Under the pieces are notes generated by a model. It had not been told where the DNA came from. It worked only from the letters and a program-made list of their open reading frames with translations, and did not search any database. Positions 18,225 through 26,808 of a stretch of DNA of 64,000 nt are shown in pieces; the stretch's first letter is position 1, and each line of letters starts with the position of its first letter. The stretch is from an uncultured Lacinutrix sp. Its GTDB lineage: Bacteria > Bacteroidota > Bacteroidia > Flavobacteriales > Flavobacteriaceae. A program made the position numbers and the translations under genes. The stretch lies in the NCBI RefSeq assembly GCF_947500605.1, contig NZ_CANMSJ010000001.1, forward strand, positions 1-64,000, given 5' to 3'.

Positions 18225-19652
18225 ATGACCTCTTCTCAATTTTATTCCCTTATAAAACAGCATTTTCCGTTTACTCCAACCGTAAAACAAGATATATTAT
18301 TATTACAACTTTCTGAGTTTATTTTTAAAGATAATAAAAATGATCTTTTTTTATTAAAAGGTTACGCAGGAACAGGAAAAACAACAATTATAGGGACTAT
18401 AGTTAATAATTTATGGCATGCCAAAATGAGTGCAGTACTAATGGCACCAACAGGTAGAGCTGCAAAAGTGATTAGTAATTATTCTAAAAAAGAAGCATTT
18501 ACCATTCATAAAAAAATCTATTTCCCTAAAAAAGATTCTGGTGGAGGAGTAAAATTTGTTTTACAACCTAATAAGCATAAAAACACCATTTTTATTGTCG
18601 ATGAAGCATCTATGATTCCGGATACACCATCAGATTCTAAATTGTATGCAAATGGCTCTTTACTAGATGATTTAATGCAATATGTTTATCAAGGTCATAA
18701 ATGTAAATTACTTTTAATTGGAGATACAGCACAGTTACCGCCTGTAAAACTAGATTTAAGTCCTGCTTTAGATGAGAATTTATTGAGCTTAAATTATGAT
18801 AAAGAGGTTACTAAAATGGAGTTAGACGAAGTTATGCGTCAAGGTCAAGATTCAGGAATTTTAGAAAATGCAACTTTATTAAGAGAAACTATATCTAGTT
18901 CTTTTTTCGAAAGCTTTCAGTTTAATATTAAAGGTTTTCCAGATATTGTAAGACTTGTAGATGGTTACGATATTATGGATGCTATTAACGATGCATACAG
19001 CACATTAGGAAACGAAGAAATGGCAATTATTGTGCGTAGTAATAAACGTGCAAATTTGTACAACCAACAAATACGAAGTAGAATTTTATTTAATGAAAAT
19101 GAACTCTCTGCTGGTGATTACCTTATGGTTGTTAAGAATAATTATTTTTGGTTAAAGCCAACAAGTGAAGCTGGTTTTATTGCGAATGGAGATATTATAG
19201 AAGTGCTTGAAATATTTAGTATTAAAGAATTGTATGGTTTTCGTTTTGCTGAAGTTAAAATACGTATGGTCGATTATCCTAAAATGATTCCAATAGAAAC
19301 GGTATTATTATTAGATACAATTAATGCCGAAACACCTTCTTTGCCTTACGAAGATTCTAACCGTTTGTATCAAGAAGTACAAAAGGATTACGAAGATGAA
19401 ACAAGTAAATACAAGAAGTATTTAAAAATAAAAGGCAATAATCATTTTAATGCTTTGCAGGTAAAATTCTCTTATGCTATTACATGTCACAAATCGCAAG
19501 GTGGACAATGGAATACTGTGTTTGTAGAACAACCATATTTGCCAGAAGGTATAAATAGAGATTATTTGCGTTGGTTATATACGGCAGTAACAAGGGCAAA
19601 AGAAAAATTGTATTTAATAGGTTTTCCTGATGAATTTTTTGAAGCCGAATAA
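18225..19652 (+). CDS. RecD/PIF1-like ATP-dependent DNA helicase
   Basis: A 475-residue superfamily 1B helicase. Motif I GYAGTGKT is at residues 46-53, motif II IFIVDEASM is near 125-133, a glutamine motif-III region LLIGDTAQLPPV follows near 165, and the C-terminal motifs are YAITCHKSQGGQW and LRWLYTAVTRAKEKLYLIG. The UvrD_C_2 type end places it with RecD2/AAA_30 helicases. It is shorter than RecD2 (about 720) and has no N-terminal OB or helix-hairpin region. It probably unwinds DNA 5' to 3' in repair or recombination. It reads alone, divergent from the DUF3822 run. Confidence 0.9.
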   Translation: MTSSQFYSLIKQHFPFTPTVKQDILLLQLSEFIFKDNKNDLFLLKGYAGTGKTTIIGTIVNNLWHAKMSAVLMAPTGRAAKVISNYSKKEAFTIHKKIYFPKKDSGGGVKFVLQPNKHKNTIFIVDEASMIPDTPSDSKLYANGSLLDDLMQYVYQGHKCKLLLIGDTAQLPPVKLDLSPALDENLLSLNYDKEVTKMELDEVMRQGQDSGILENATLLRETISSSFFESFQFNIKGFPDIVRLVDGYDIMDAINDAYSTLGNEEMAIIVRSNKRANLYNQQIRSRILFNENELSAGDYLMVVKNNYFWLKPTSEAGFIANGDIIEVLEIFSIKELYGFRFAEVKIRMVDYPKMIPIETVLLLDTINAETPSLPYEDSNRLYQEVQKDYEDETSKYKKYLKIKGNNHFNALQVKFSYAITCHKSQGGQWNTVFVEQPYLPEGINRDYLRWLYTAVTRAKEKLYLIGFPDEFFEAE

Positions 19653-19783
19653 AAGATTTTGAATCCTTTTTTCTGATATTAAACTAACGGTATTTAGTAG
19701 AAATAAATTTACCTAAAAATTAATTATTAAAGATTATATTGTAGGTAATTTAAAACAGACTATTTAACTATACTTTTTATTTT

Positions 19784-19996
19784 ATGAAAAAATATCGACG
19801 TTGGATTATTGAAGGTATGATATTTGTAATAATCATGATAAGCTTCTCAATTGTATTAGATATCGTTAATCATGATTTTAGATGGGACAATATGCTTAAG
19901 CGTACTGTAGTCTGGTTAATTGGAGGTGTAGTTTACAGTTTTGTAATGTACTTTGCTTATAAAATATCTCTTAATAAATTAAAAAATGACAGCTGA
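19784..19996 (+). CDS. Small two-helix membrane protein
   Basis: A 70-residue protein with two predicted membrane helices (about residues 8-24 and 40-60) separated by a short charged loop, NHDFRWDNMLKR, and a lysine-rich end. The 11-base overlap of its end with the next gene supports real translation and coupling. I recognise no family. Confidence 0.6.
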   Translation: MKKYRRWIIEGMIFVIIMISFSIVLDIVNHDFRWDNMLKRTVVWLIGGVVYSFVMYFAYKISLNKLKNDS

Positions 19997-20552
19997 AACA
20001 ATAATTAGTATTTGCCTTGGTGTAGGTTTAGCGGCATCTGTTGGTTTTCGCGTATTTGTACCATTATTTGCATTAAGCTTAACTGCTTATATGGGTGGTT
20101 GGGAATTAAACGAATCTTGGCAATGGATTGGAAGTCTATCTGCTTTAATAGTTTTAGGCGTAGCTACAGTTGTAGAGATTTTTACTTATTATATTCCTTA
20201 TGTCGATAATTTGTTAGATTCTGTAACGATTCCATTAGCAGCAATTGCAGGAACAGCCGTAATGGTATCTACAGTTGCAGATTTAAGTCCTGTAATTACA
20301 TGGGCTTTAGCAATAATTGCAGGCGGAGGAACAGCAGCAGCAGTTGCAAGTACATCTGGCGTAACTAGGCTCGCATCTACGGCAACAACAGGAGGTATTG
20401 TAAATCCTGTTGTTTCTACTGTAGAAACAGGAACTGCAGTTGTAATGTCTGCAGTTTCTATAGTTTTTCCTGTAGTCGCTATCTTTTTAGTAATCCTTAT
20501 ATTATTCATTATTTTTAAGCTTTATAAAAAGTTTAAATCTCGTAACGCTTAA
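19986..20552 (+). CDS. DUF4126 family membrane protein
   Basis: A 188-residue integral membrane protein matching DUF4126: GVGLAASVGFRVFVPLFALSL at the start, the conserved YIPYVDNLLDSVTIPLAAIAGT in the middle, and alanine/glycine-rich helices (AIIAGGGTAAAVASTSG). About five to six membrane segments, ending in a positively charged KLYKKFKSRN tail. Function is unknown. It overlaps the preceding small membrane protein by 11 bases and lies 62 bases before kdsB on the same strand. Confidence 0.85.
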   Translation: MTAETIISICLGVGLAASVGFRVFVPLFALSLTAYMGGWELNESWQWIGSLSALIVLGVATVVEIFTYYIPYVDNLLDSVTIPLAAIAGTAVMVSTVADLSPVITWALAIIAGGGTAAAVASTSGVTRLASTATTGGIVNPVVSTVETGTAVVMSAVSIVFPVVAIFLVILILFIIFKLYKKFKSRNA

Positions 20553-20614
20553 ATTCAGTATAAAAATTATATTTTTGACTTGTTAATAATTCTGCTAAAA
20601 CTTCAGCTTAATAA

Positions 20615-21343
20615 ATGAAAATTATCGCAATGATTCCAGCACGCTACAGTGCTTCACGTTTTCCTGGCAAACTTATGCAAGATTTGGGAGGTAAACCTGT
20701 AATTACTAGAACCTACGAAGCTACAGTTGCTACACAATTGTTTGATGATGTAGTTGTGGTAACTGATAGTGATATCATATTTAAAGAGATTGAAAGTATT
20801 AATGGAAAAGTAGTAATGAGCATTAAAGAACACGAATGTGGAAGCGATAGAATTGCAGAAGCCATAGAGTTTATGGATGTGGATGTTGTTGTAAATGTTC
20901 AAGGAGATGAGCCTTTTACAGAGGTAGATTCGCTAAGAAAACTTATTAAAGTATTTAAAGAAGATAAGGACAAAGAAGTAGATTTAGCATCGTTAATGGT
21001 ACATATTACTGACGATGATGAAATAAAAAACCCAAACACCGTAAAGGTAATTGTAGATCAAAAAGATTTTGCTCTTTATTTTTCGCGTAGCCCAATACCA
21101 TATCCTAGAGATAAAGAAGTGGCTACAAAGTACTACAAACACAAAGGTGTTTATGCCTTTAGAAAAGAAGCTTTATTAGACTTCTACCGTTTACCAATGT
21201 TAATGTTGGAAGCATCAGAAAAAATAGAATGTATTCGCTATTTAGAGTACGGAAAACGTATAAAAATGGTAGAAACAAATGTTCAAGGCGTAGAAATTGA
21301 TACACCCGAAGATTTAGAACGCGCTAAGAAATTGTGGAAATAA
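20615..21343 (+). CDS. kdsB: Kdo (or 8-amino-Kdo) cytidylyltransferase
   Basis: A 242-residue CMP-Kdo synthetase. The nucleotide-binding loop is [20 protein letters not shown] near residues 7-26, followed by a CGSDRIAEA motif and NVQGDEPF with metal-binding acidic residues. The C-terminal [14 protein letters not shown] is standard. KdsB activates Kdo as CMP-Kdo for lipid A-core assembly in the cytoplasm. Because a KdnB-type Kdo 8-oxidase is encoded 1.4 kb downstream on the same strand, this enzyme may act on 8-amino-3,8-dideoxy-manno-octulosonate, as the Shewanella KdsB does. That substrate is inferred from context. Confidence 0.93.
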   Translation: MKIIAMIPARYSASRFPGKLMQDLGGKPVITRTYEATVATQLFDDVVVVTDSDIIFKEIESINGKVVMSIKEHECGSDRIAEAIEFMDVDVVVNVQGDEPFTEVDSLRKLIKVFKEDKDKEVDLASLMVHITDDDEIKNPNTVKVIVDQKDFALYFSRSPIPYPRDKEVATKYYKHKGVYAFRKEALLDFYRLPMLMLEASEKIECIRYLEYGKRIKMVETNVQGVEIDTPEDLERAKKLWK

Positions 21344-21402
21344 CGAAAGTTAATTTCCGCTTTAAAAATAGAATTTATAATAATTAAAAGAGTTTAATAC
21401 TA

Positions 21403-22107
21403 TTGAATAAAGACTACCAAAATATAAAAGTAATTGGTTTTGATGCAGATGATACGCTATGGGTTAACGAAACCTATTTTCGTGATGCTGAAAGCGAGTT
21501 TGCAAAGCTTTTAAATAGATTTGAAACCGAGAATAAAATAGACCAAGAGCTCTTTAAAATGGAAATGAAAAACCTTCCCGTTTATGGTTATGGTGTTAAA
21601 GGTTTTGTTTTATCTATGGTAGAAATGGCATTAGAATTATCTAATAATACTGTGTCTAATACTACTATTTCAAAAATATTAGACATTGGTAAGGATATGA
21701 TTAATAAACCTGTAGAGCTACTTGATGGAGTAGAAGAAGTGCTTGCAGAATTATCCAAAAACTATAAGTTAATTGTAGCTACTAAAGGCGATTTGCTAGA
21801 TCAAGAACGTAAGCTTGAAAAATCTGGATTGTTAGATTATTTTCATCATATTGAAGTATTAAGTGATAAAAAAGAAGATAATTACAGTAAATTATTAAAG
21901 CGATTAGATATTGAGCCAGAAGCCTTTTTAATGGTTGGAAACTCTTTAAAGTCTGATATATTACCATTAATTAATATAAAAGCACACGCTATACACGTTC
22001 CTTTTCATACCACTTGGGCTCATGAACAAGTTAAAGAAATGGACACAAATGGAAAAGACTATAAAACTTTAAATAGTTTATTAGAACTTCCAAAATTATT
22101 GAATTAA
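21403..22107 (+). CDS. HAD-superfamily hydrolase
   Basis: A 234-residue haloacid dehalogenase-like phosphatase. Motif I FDADDTLW places the nucleophile at Asp14 and the acid/base at Asp16. A helical cap follows (residues about 20-100), then VATKGD as motif II, a lysine segment, and FLMVGNSLKSDILP as motif IV. The start is TTG at 21403; no in-frame ATG or GTG exists after the upstream stop. It is not KdsC, which is shorter and lacks a large cap. It lies 59 bases after kdsB and two before the CAT-like gene. The substrate is unknown. Confidence 0.82.
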   Translation: MNKDYQNIKVIGFDADDTLWVNETYFRDAESEFAKLLNRFETENKIDQELFKMEMKNLPVYGYGVKGFVLSMVEMALELSNNTVSNTTISKILDIGKDMINKPVELLDGVEEVLAELSKNYKLIVATKGDLLDQERKLEKSGLLDYFHHIEVLSDKKEDNYSKLLKRLDIEPEAFLMVGNSLKSDILPLINIKAHAIHVPFHTTWAHEQVKEMDTNGKDYKTLNSLLELPKLLN

Positions 22108-22109
22108 AA

Positions 22110-22727
22110 TTGAAAGAATTAGATATAAATACGTGGAATAGAAAGGAGCATTTTGAGCATTTTTCAAAACTGAAAGATCCTTATTTTGGTATAACCATTC
22201 CGTTTAATGTAACTAAAACTTATGCGTTTTCTAAAGATAACAAAGTGAGTTTTTTCGGCACTTATTTACATGCTTGCATGCAAGCTATTAATGGTGTCGA
22301 AAATTTAAAATATAGAATTGTAGACGATAAGGTGGTAATTTTTAATACCATAAATGCTTCTGCAACTATAATGAGAGAGAATAAAACATTTGGTTTTTCG
22401 TATATAGATTTTAATGAGAATTTAGACTTATTTTTGTCTAATTTTCAAGACGAAAAACAACGTATTAATACTTCAAGCAATCTATTTCCACCTAAAAACG
22501 GATTAGATTGTATCCATTGTTCCGCTTTACCTTGGTCGGATTTTTCAGGCCACAAAGAGCCCGTTTCAGGTTTGCAAGAATCTGTTCCCAAATTGGCATT
22601 TGGAAAAATGAAAGAAGTAAATAATGAAAAAATAATGAATGTAGCAATTAATGTTAATCATGCACTTGTAGATGGTTATCATTTAAGTTTATTTTCAGAA
22701 TTATTTCAGAAAAAACTAAATAAGTAA
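22110..22727 (+). CDS. CatA-like O-acetyltransferase
   Basis: A 205-residue protein of the trimeric chloramphenicol acetyltransferase fold. The catalytic motif HALVDG (His184, Asp188) is in VNHALVDGYH near the C-terminus. The N-terminus WNRKEHFEHFSKLKDPYFGIT and the central CSALPWSDF fit the family. Start is TTG at 22110, two bases after the HAD gene. Length is slightly below true CATs (about 215). Such chromosomal homologues in Bacteroidota are seldom shown to confer resistance. Placement in a Kdo-related operon makes acetylation of an unknown cell-envelope metabolite an alternative. Confidence 0.82.
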   Translation: MKELDINTWNRKEHFEHFSKLKDPYFGITIPFNVTKTYAFSKDNKVSFFGTYLHACMQAINGVENLKYRIVDDKVVIFNTINASATIMRENKTFGFSYIDFNENLDLFLSNFQDEKQRINTSSNLFPPKNGLDCIHCSALPWSDFSGHKEPVSGLQESVPKLAFGKMKEVNNEKIMNVAINVNHALVDGYHLSLFSELFQKKLNK

Positions 22728-22755
22728 TAACTTTACAAACTAAGACTAAAAGTCA

Positions 22756-23838
22756 ATGAGTTATAAGAATTTTCCAATGGTGTCCAGAGTAATATTTGGA
22801 CGAGGTAGTTTTAATCAATTAGAAGAAATTCTTTCTCCTAAACGACTAAACACCAAAGCACCATTTATATTTTTTGTGGATGATGTTTTTAAAGGTAACG
22901 CTTGGTTAACCTCAAGAATTCCGTTGTCTTACGACGATAAATTAATATATGTCTCTGCAGAAAAAGAACCTGAAACGTCTCAAATAGACAAACTAGTAGA
23001 AGACATTATTCTAAATTATAAAGAGCTGCCATCTGGTATTATTGGTATTGGAGGTGGTAGTGTTTTAGATATTGCTAAAGCAGTAGCTATTATGCTTACT
23101 AATGAAGGAGAGTCTAAAGATTACCAAGGTTGGGATTTAGTTAAAAATCCAGCTATTTATCATGTTGGTATTCCTACTGTTTCTGGCACAGGAGCCGAGG
23201 TTTCTAGAACTACAATTTTAACAGGTCCAGAACGTAAATTGGGTATTAATAGTGATTATACACCATTCGATCAAGTAATGTTGGATCCAGAATTAACAAA
23301 AGATGTTCCTAAAGACCAATGGTTTTATACAGGAATGGATTGTTTTGTTCATTGTGTAGAGTCGCTTAATGGTACTTTTTTAAACGCTTTTAGTAAAACT
23401 TATGGTGAAAAAGCATTTACACTTTGTAAAGAAATTTTCCTTGAAGATGGTTTAAGCGATGAGGAATCTCAAGATAAATTAATGATGGCGAGTTGGCACG
23501 GAGGTATGAGTATTGCTTATTCTCAAGTAGGTGTTGCTCATGCTTTAAGTTACGGTTTAGGTTATTTATTGGGTGTTAAACATGGTATAGGTAACTGTAT
23601 TGTATTCGATCATTTAGAAGAATACTATCCAGAAGGTGTTGCTATGTTTAAAGAAATGAAAATTAAACACAATATTACTTTGCCTCAAGGTATTTGTAAA
23701 GACCTGTCGGACAAAGAATTTGATACCATGATTAATGTTGCATTAAGCTTAGAACCACTATGGGAAAATGCAATTGGTAAACAATGGAAAAAGACAATTA
23801 CAAGAGATAAGCTAAAGGCACTATATCAAAAAATGTAG
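22756..23838 (+). CDS. kdnB: Iron-containing alcohol dehydrogenase, KdnB-like Kdo 8-oxidase
   Basis: A 360-residue group III alcohol dehydrogenase. The NAD(P)-binding GIGGGSVLDIAKA lies near residues 93-105, and metal ligands are expected in GMDCFVHCVES (Asp and His) and in VAHALSYGLGYLLGVKHGIGN (two His). The opening MSYKNFPMVSRVIFGRGSF matches my recollection of KdnB, the 3-deoxy-manno-octulosonate 8-oxidase of Shewanella. That enzyme makes the 8-aldehyde that KdnA aminates to 8-amino-Kdo. kdsB is in the same run; a KdnA aminotransferase is not in the window. Another iron-alcohol dehydrogenase role cannot be excluded. Confidence 0.8.
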   Translation: MSYKNFPMVSRVIFGRGSFNQLEEILSPKRLNTKAPFIFFVDDVFKGNAWLTSRIPLSYDDKLIYVSAEKEPETSQIDKLVEDIILNYKELPSGIIGIGGGSVLDIAKAVAIMLTNEGESKDYQGWDLVKNPAIYHVGIPTVSGTGAEVSRTTILTGPERKLGINSDYTPFDQVMLDPELTKDVPKDQWFYTGMDCFVHCVESLNGTFLNAFSKTYGEKAFTLCKEIFLEDGLSDEESQDKLMMASWHGGMSIAYSQVGVAHALSYGLGYLLGVKHGIGNCIVFDHLEEYYPEGVAMFKEMKIKHNITLPQGICKDLSDKEFDTMINVALSLEPLWENAIGKQWKKTITRDKLKALYQKM

Positions 23839-23839
23839 T

Positions 23840-24388
23840 ATGCTAGGCTTCTATAAATTTATATACTTTAAAGTATTGGGCTGGAAAATTGAAGGTAATA
23901 TTTCAATGTCTAAGGATACTATAAAAAAAGCAGTTATTATTGCTGCACCACACACTAGTTGGCACGATTTCTATATTGGTGTTTTTCTTAGAAGAGTACT
24001 CGATATAAAAACCAATTTTGTTGGTAAAAAAGAATTATTTGTATGGCCATTGGGCTATTATTTTCGAGCTATTGGTGGTGTACCATTAAACAGAAGTACT
24101 AACGAGAATAAAGTAGAAGCTATTGCTAAAGAGTTTGATAAATTTGAAGAATTTAGAATCACTTTTGCACCCGAAGGCACAAGGAAGAAAGTAGAGCAGT
24201 GGAGAACAGGTTTTTATTACATTGCTAAAGCTGCTAACGTGCCAATAATAATGTTTACATTAGATTTTAAGAATAAAAAAAATACTATTTCGGAGCCTTT
24301 TTATCCTACAGATGATATTGATGCAGATTTTAAATTCATGCACTCTTTTTATAATGGTATCATTGGTAAAAAACCAGAATATTCTTAA
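23840..24388 (+). CDS. PlsC-like lysophospholipid acyltransferase
   Basis: A 182-residue acyltransferase. The catalytic HX4D motif is His38 to Asp43 in APHTSWHDFY, and the acceptor-binding motif PEGTR is at 111-115 in FAPEGTRKK. A GGVPLNRS block lies near 79-86. It is shorter than PlsC (about 240) and lacks an N-terminal membrane helix, a compact form common in Bacteroidota. It starts one base after the kdnB stop. Likely transfers an acyl chain to a lysophospholipid or lipid acceptor at the inner membrane; an envelope lipid role fits the neighbouring Kdo genes. Confidence 0.85.
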   Translation: MLGFYKFIYFKVLGWKIEGNISMSKDTIKKAVIIAAPHTSWHDFYIGVFLRRVLDIKTNFVGKKELFVWPLGYYFRAIGGVPLNRSTNENKVEAIAKEFDKFEEFRITFAPEGTRKKVEQWRTGFYYIAKAANVPIIMFTLDFKNKKNTISEPFYPTDDIDADFKFMHSFYNGIIGKKPEYS

Positions 24389-24455
24389 CGATTAAGCTTT
24401 AGAAAAATAGTTTAAAATTTTTGCAAAAAGCATATCTCAATTTTAAATAATATAC

Positions 24456-24463
24456 TATTTTTG
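24456..24463 (+). promoter_or_regulatory. Minus-7 box before small RNA
   Basis: TATTTTTG fits TAnnTTTG exactly and lies just before the structured RNA. The minus-33 element is not clear. Confidence 0.4.
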
Positions 24464-24464
24464 G

Positions 24465-24599
24465 TATAATAATTGGAATACATTCCGTGTAGTATGCGGA
24501 TGAAACATAAAGTAAACTTTGCCAAGTCCCTAAAAAGAAACATTTACCTACTACAAGATTATAAAAGCTACTTAACCTATGTGAAGTAGCTTTTTTTTT
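24465..24599 (+). ncRNA. Structured small RNA, possible 6S-Flavo-type
   Basis: About 130 bases between two genes form a consistent fold. TATAAT 24465-24470 pairs with ATTATA 24558-24563; after a one-sided bulge, TGTAGTA 24488-24494 pairs with TACTACA 24549-24555. GGATG 24498-24502 pairs with CATTT 24541-24545 (two wobbles), and the apical part has AAAG/CTTT around TAAA. A strong terminator follows directly. A rod with a large internal bulge resembles 6S RNA, and a flavobacterial 6S type (6S-Flavo) is known. Assignment to that family is a guess from shape and not from a model match. No ORF of note is present. Confidence 0.5.
24566..24599 (+). terminator. Terminator of small RNA
   Basis: AGCTACTT (24566-24573) pairs with AAGTAGCT (24584-24591), followed by a nine-T tract. 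Confidence 0.85.
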
Positions 24600-24750
24600 G
24601 TTTTAATTTCTATCCTTTTCTTTTAAAACAAAATATATAACTGTAATATATACAGATGTTTATGGTTTTTTTTTGTTTTAACACTTTTTAAGAAAACTTA
24701 TGTTTATATGTTAATATGAGGTTAATTTAAATAAAGAGTAAAACCAACAA

Positions 24751-24758
24751 TATCTTTG
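24751..24758 (+). promoter_or_regulatory. Minus-7 box of the 24799 lipoprotein gene
   Basis: TATCTTTG matches TAnnTTTG exactly, about 40 bases before the start codon. The 24600-24750 stretch upstream is AT-rich and otherwise featureless. Confidence 0.5.
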
Positions 24759-24798
24759 TTTCGTAAGTAGACTATAATAACAATTAAAACCAATTAGT

Positions 24799-25839
24799 AT
24801 GACAATTTTAAAAAATTCGATTAAATTATGTAGTCTTTTTGCCTTAGGAGCATTAACTTTTACATCGTGTAGTAATGATGATGATAATACAGGTAGTACA
24901 GGAAACCCATCACCAACTACATCAACAAGACTATATACCTCTAACAATGCAGATGGTAACATTACATTTTATGATATAACAGACATGAGTAACATTACAA
25001 CGACATCATTAATAACTGCAAGTGTTGCTGCAGATGGTATTTATTATGATGGTAGTACAGATACAGCTATTCAAGCATCTCGTTCTGGTTTAGCACTAGA
25101 AGGTTTTGCAAATGCGACAACTCAAGCTACGCAATCTAATGTAAATATTGATGTTTTAGGTACAGCAGATATGGTTAGTCCAAGAGAGGTTGCTGTAAAC
25201 GGTAATTTTTATGTAGTTGCAGACAACTCTGATGTTGATGGAGATACTACAACACCAGACGGAAGATTATTTATCTATGAAAGATCGGGTGATGCATTTA
25301 CTTTAAGAAACACAATAACTACAGATTTTAAACTTTGGGGAATTGTATTTAATGGAGCAGATTTATATGCAGTTGTGGATGCCACTAGTGAATTAGCAGT
25401 ATTTAATGGTTTTCTATCTAACAGTACAGACGTTACTGTTTTACCATCTAAAAGAGTAGTAGTAGAAGGTATTGTAAGAACACATGGTATTACTTACGAT
25501 GCTAATACAAACACAGCTGTATTAACAGATATTGCAGATGCAACTGTTAGTACAGATGGCGGATTTCATGTAATTGCAGATTTTACAACTAAGTTAGATG
25601 CTACACCAAATGGTGGAACAATAGCTTTATCTGATCAAGTAAGAGTTGCAGGTTCTAATACTGTTTTAGGAAATCCTATAGATGTTGCTTATGATGGTAA
25701 TACAGAAACTGTTTTTATTGCTGAAGCTGCAAATGGAAGAATTCTTGCTTTCAACAATATTGGTATAGGTGGAGATTTAACTCCTGCAGTTAACAATTCA
25801 TTAGTATCAGCTTCTGCTGTGTATTTATCTAAGGACTAA
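24799..25839 (+). CDS. Secreted beta-propeller-like lipoprotein
   Basis: A 346-residue lipoprotein. The signal peptide ends in the lipobox FTSC near residue 25, followed by the Asp-rich SNDDDN typical of surface-exposed Bacteroidota lipoproteins, and a Ser/Thr/Pro linker. The rest shows repeated short strands of the type RLYTSNNADGNITFYD, GNFYVVADNSD, GADLYAVVDATSELAVF, TVFIAEAANGRILAFNN, spaced about 45-50 residues apart, as in six- or seven-bladed NHL/SMP-like propellers. It is flanked by its own promoter box and terminator, so monocistronic. No enzyme motif was recognised. Confidence 0.75.
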   Translation: MTILKNSIKLCSLFALGALTFTSCSNDDDNTGSTGNPSPTTSTRLYTSNNADGNITFYDITDMSNITTTSLITASVAADGIYYDGSTDTAIQASRSGLALEGFANATTQATQSNVNIDVLGTADMVSPREVAVNGNFYVVADNSDVDGDTTTPDGRLFIYERSGDAFTLRNTITTDFKLWGIVFNGADLYAVVDATSELAVFNGFLSNSTDVTVLPSKRVVVEGIVRTHGITYDANTNTAVLTDIADATVSTDGGFHVIADFTTKLDATPNGGTIALSDQVRVAGSNTVLGNPIDVAYDGNTETVFIAEAANGRILAFNNIGIGGDLTPAVNNSLVSASAVYLSKD

Positions 25840-25865
25840 TTAAAGTTTTATAACATATAATTATA

Positions 25866-25903
25866 AAAAAAAATGCCATTCTGATAGGAATGGCATTTTT
25901 TTT
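25866..25903. terminator. Bidirectional terminator
   Basis: AAATGCCATTC pairs with GAATGGCATTT around a six-base loop, with A runs left and T runs right. It separates the convergent lipoprotein and yebC genes. Confidence 0.85.
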
Positions 25904-25917
25904 ATTTGATAATTTTA

Positions 25918-26640
25918 TTACTCTTCAGTACTTTCTTGCATAGTATGATATACATTTTGGACATCGTCATTATCATCTAACTTTTCTAAAAGTTTTTCAA
26001 CGTCTGCTTCTTGTTCAGGTGTTAATTTCTTTAAAACTTGAGGGATACGTTCAAATCCAGAAGATAGAATTTCAATATCTCTAGATTCTAATTCTGCTTG
26101 AATAGCTCCAAAGTTTTCAAAAGGTGCGTAAATTAAGATACCGTCGTCGTCTGCAAAAACTTCTTCAGCTCCAAAATCTATAAATTCTAGTTCTAGCTCT
26201 TCAGGATCTAAACCTTCGGCAGGAATTCTAAAATTACAAGTATGATCGAACATAAAAATTACAGAACCAGAAGTTCCTAAACTACCATCACATTTATTAA
26301 AATAGCTACGTACATCTGCAACTGTTCTTGTATTATTATCTGTAGCAGTTTCTACAAGTACTGCAATACCATGTGGTGCATAACCTTCGAAAATAACCTC
26401 TTTAAAATCACCTTGACCTTTTTCACTTGCTTTTTTAATGGCACGCTCAACATTGTCTTTAGGCATGTTTAAAGCCTTTGCATTTTGTATAACGGCACGT
26501 AAACGTGAGTTACTGTCTGGATCTGGTCCTCCTTCTTTTACAGCGATTACAATGTCCTTTCCAACACGAGTAAATGCTTTACTCATAGCAGACCATCGTT
26601 TCATTTTTCTTGCTTTACGGAACTCAAAAGCTCTTCCCAT
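25918..26640 (-). CDS. yebC: YebC/PmpR family DNA-binding or ribosome-associated protein
   Basis: A 240-residue YebC/TACO1 family protein. It begins MGRAFEFRKARKMKRWSAMSKAFTRVGK, a Bacteroidota variant of the GHSKW opening, and contains DNNRTV-type NTRTVADVRSYFNKCDGSLGTSGSV and PHGIAVLVE. Three-domain length is normal. Family members have been described both as transcription regulators (PmpR) and, more recently, as factors that relieve ribosome stalling at proline stretches. The acidic C-terminus reads QESTEE. It is separated by 168 featureless bases from the next minus-strand gene. Confidence 0.93.
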   Translation of the reverse strand: MGRAFEFRKARKMKRWSAMSKAFTRVGKDIVIAVKEGGPDPDSNSRLRAVIQNAKALNMPKDNVERAIKKASEKGQGDFKEVIFEGYAPHGIAVLVETATDNNTRTVADVRSYFNKCDGSLGTSGSVIFMFDHTCNFRIPAEGLDPEELELEFIDFGAEEVFADDDGILIYAPFENFGAIQAELESRDIEILSSGFERIPQVLKKLTPEQEADVEKLLEKLDDNDDVQNVYHTMQESTEE

Positions 26641-26808
26641 AGTAATTTGTATTTTATTGCTTCCTTGTCTTAAATTTTGAGATAAGGAAATCTATATTTT
26701 TAATTTCCGCGTAGACGAAAATTTGTTCGTTATTTATTAATGTGTTACAAATTTAAAAAAAATGTTTGGCTACAAAAATGTTTCAAGCTAAACTATTCTA
26801 ATAGACGT

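Noticed and set aside
22110-22727. Acquired chloramphenicol resistance gene
   Set aside because: The CAT-like gene sits tightly within an ordinary chromosomal run with native-looking base composition and no mobile element; resistance is not supported.
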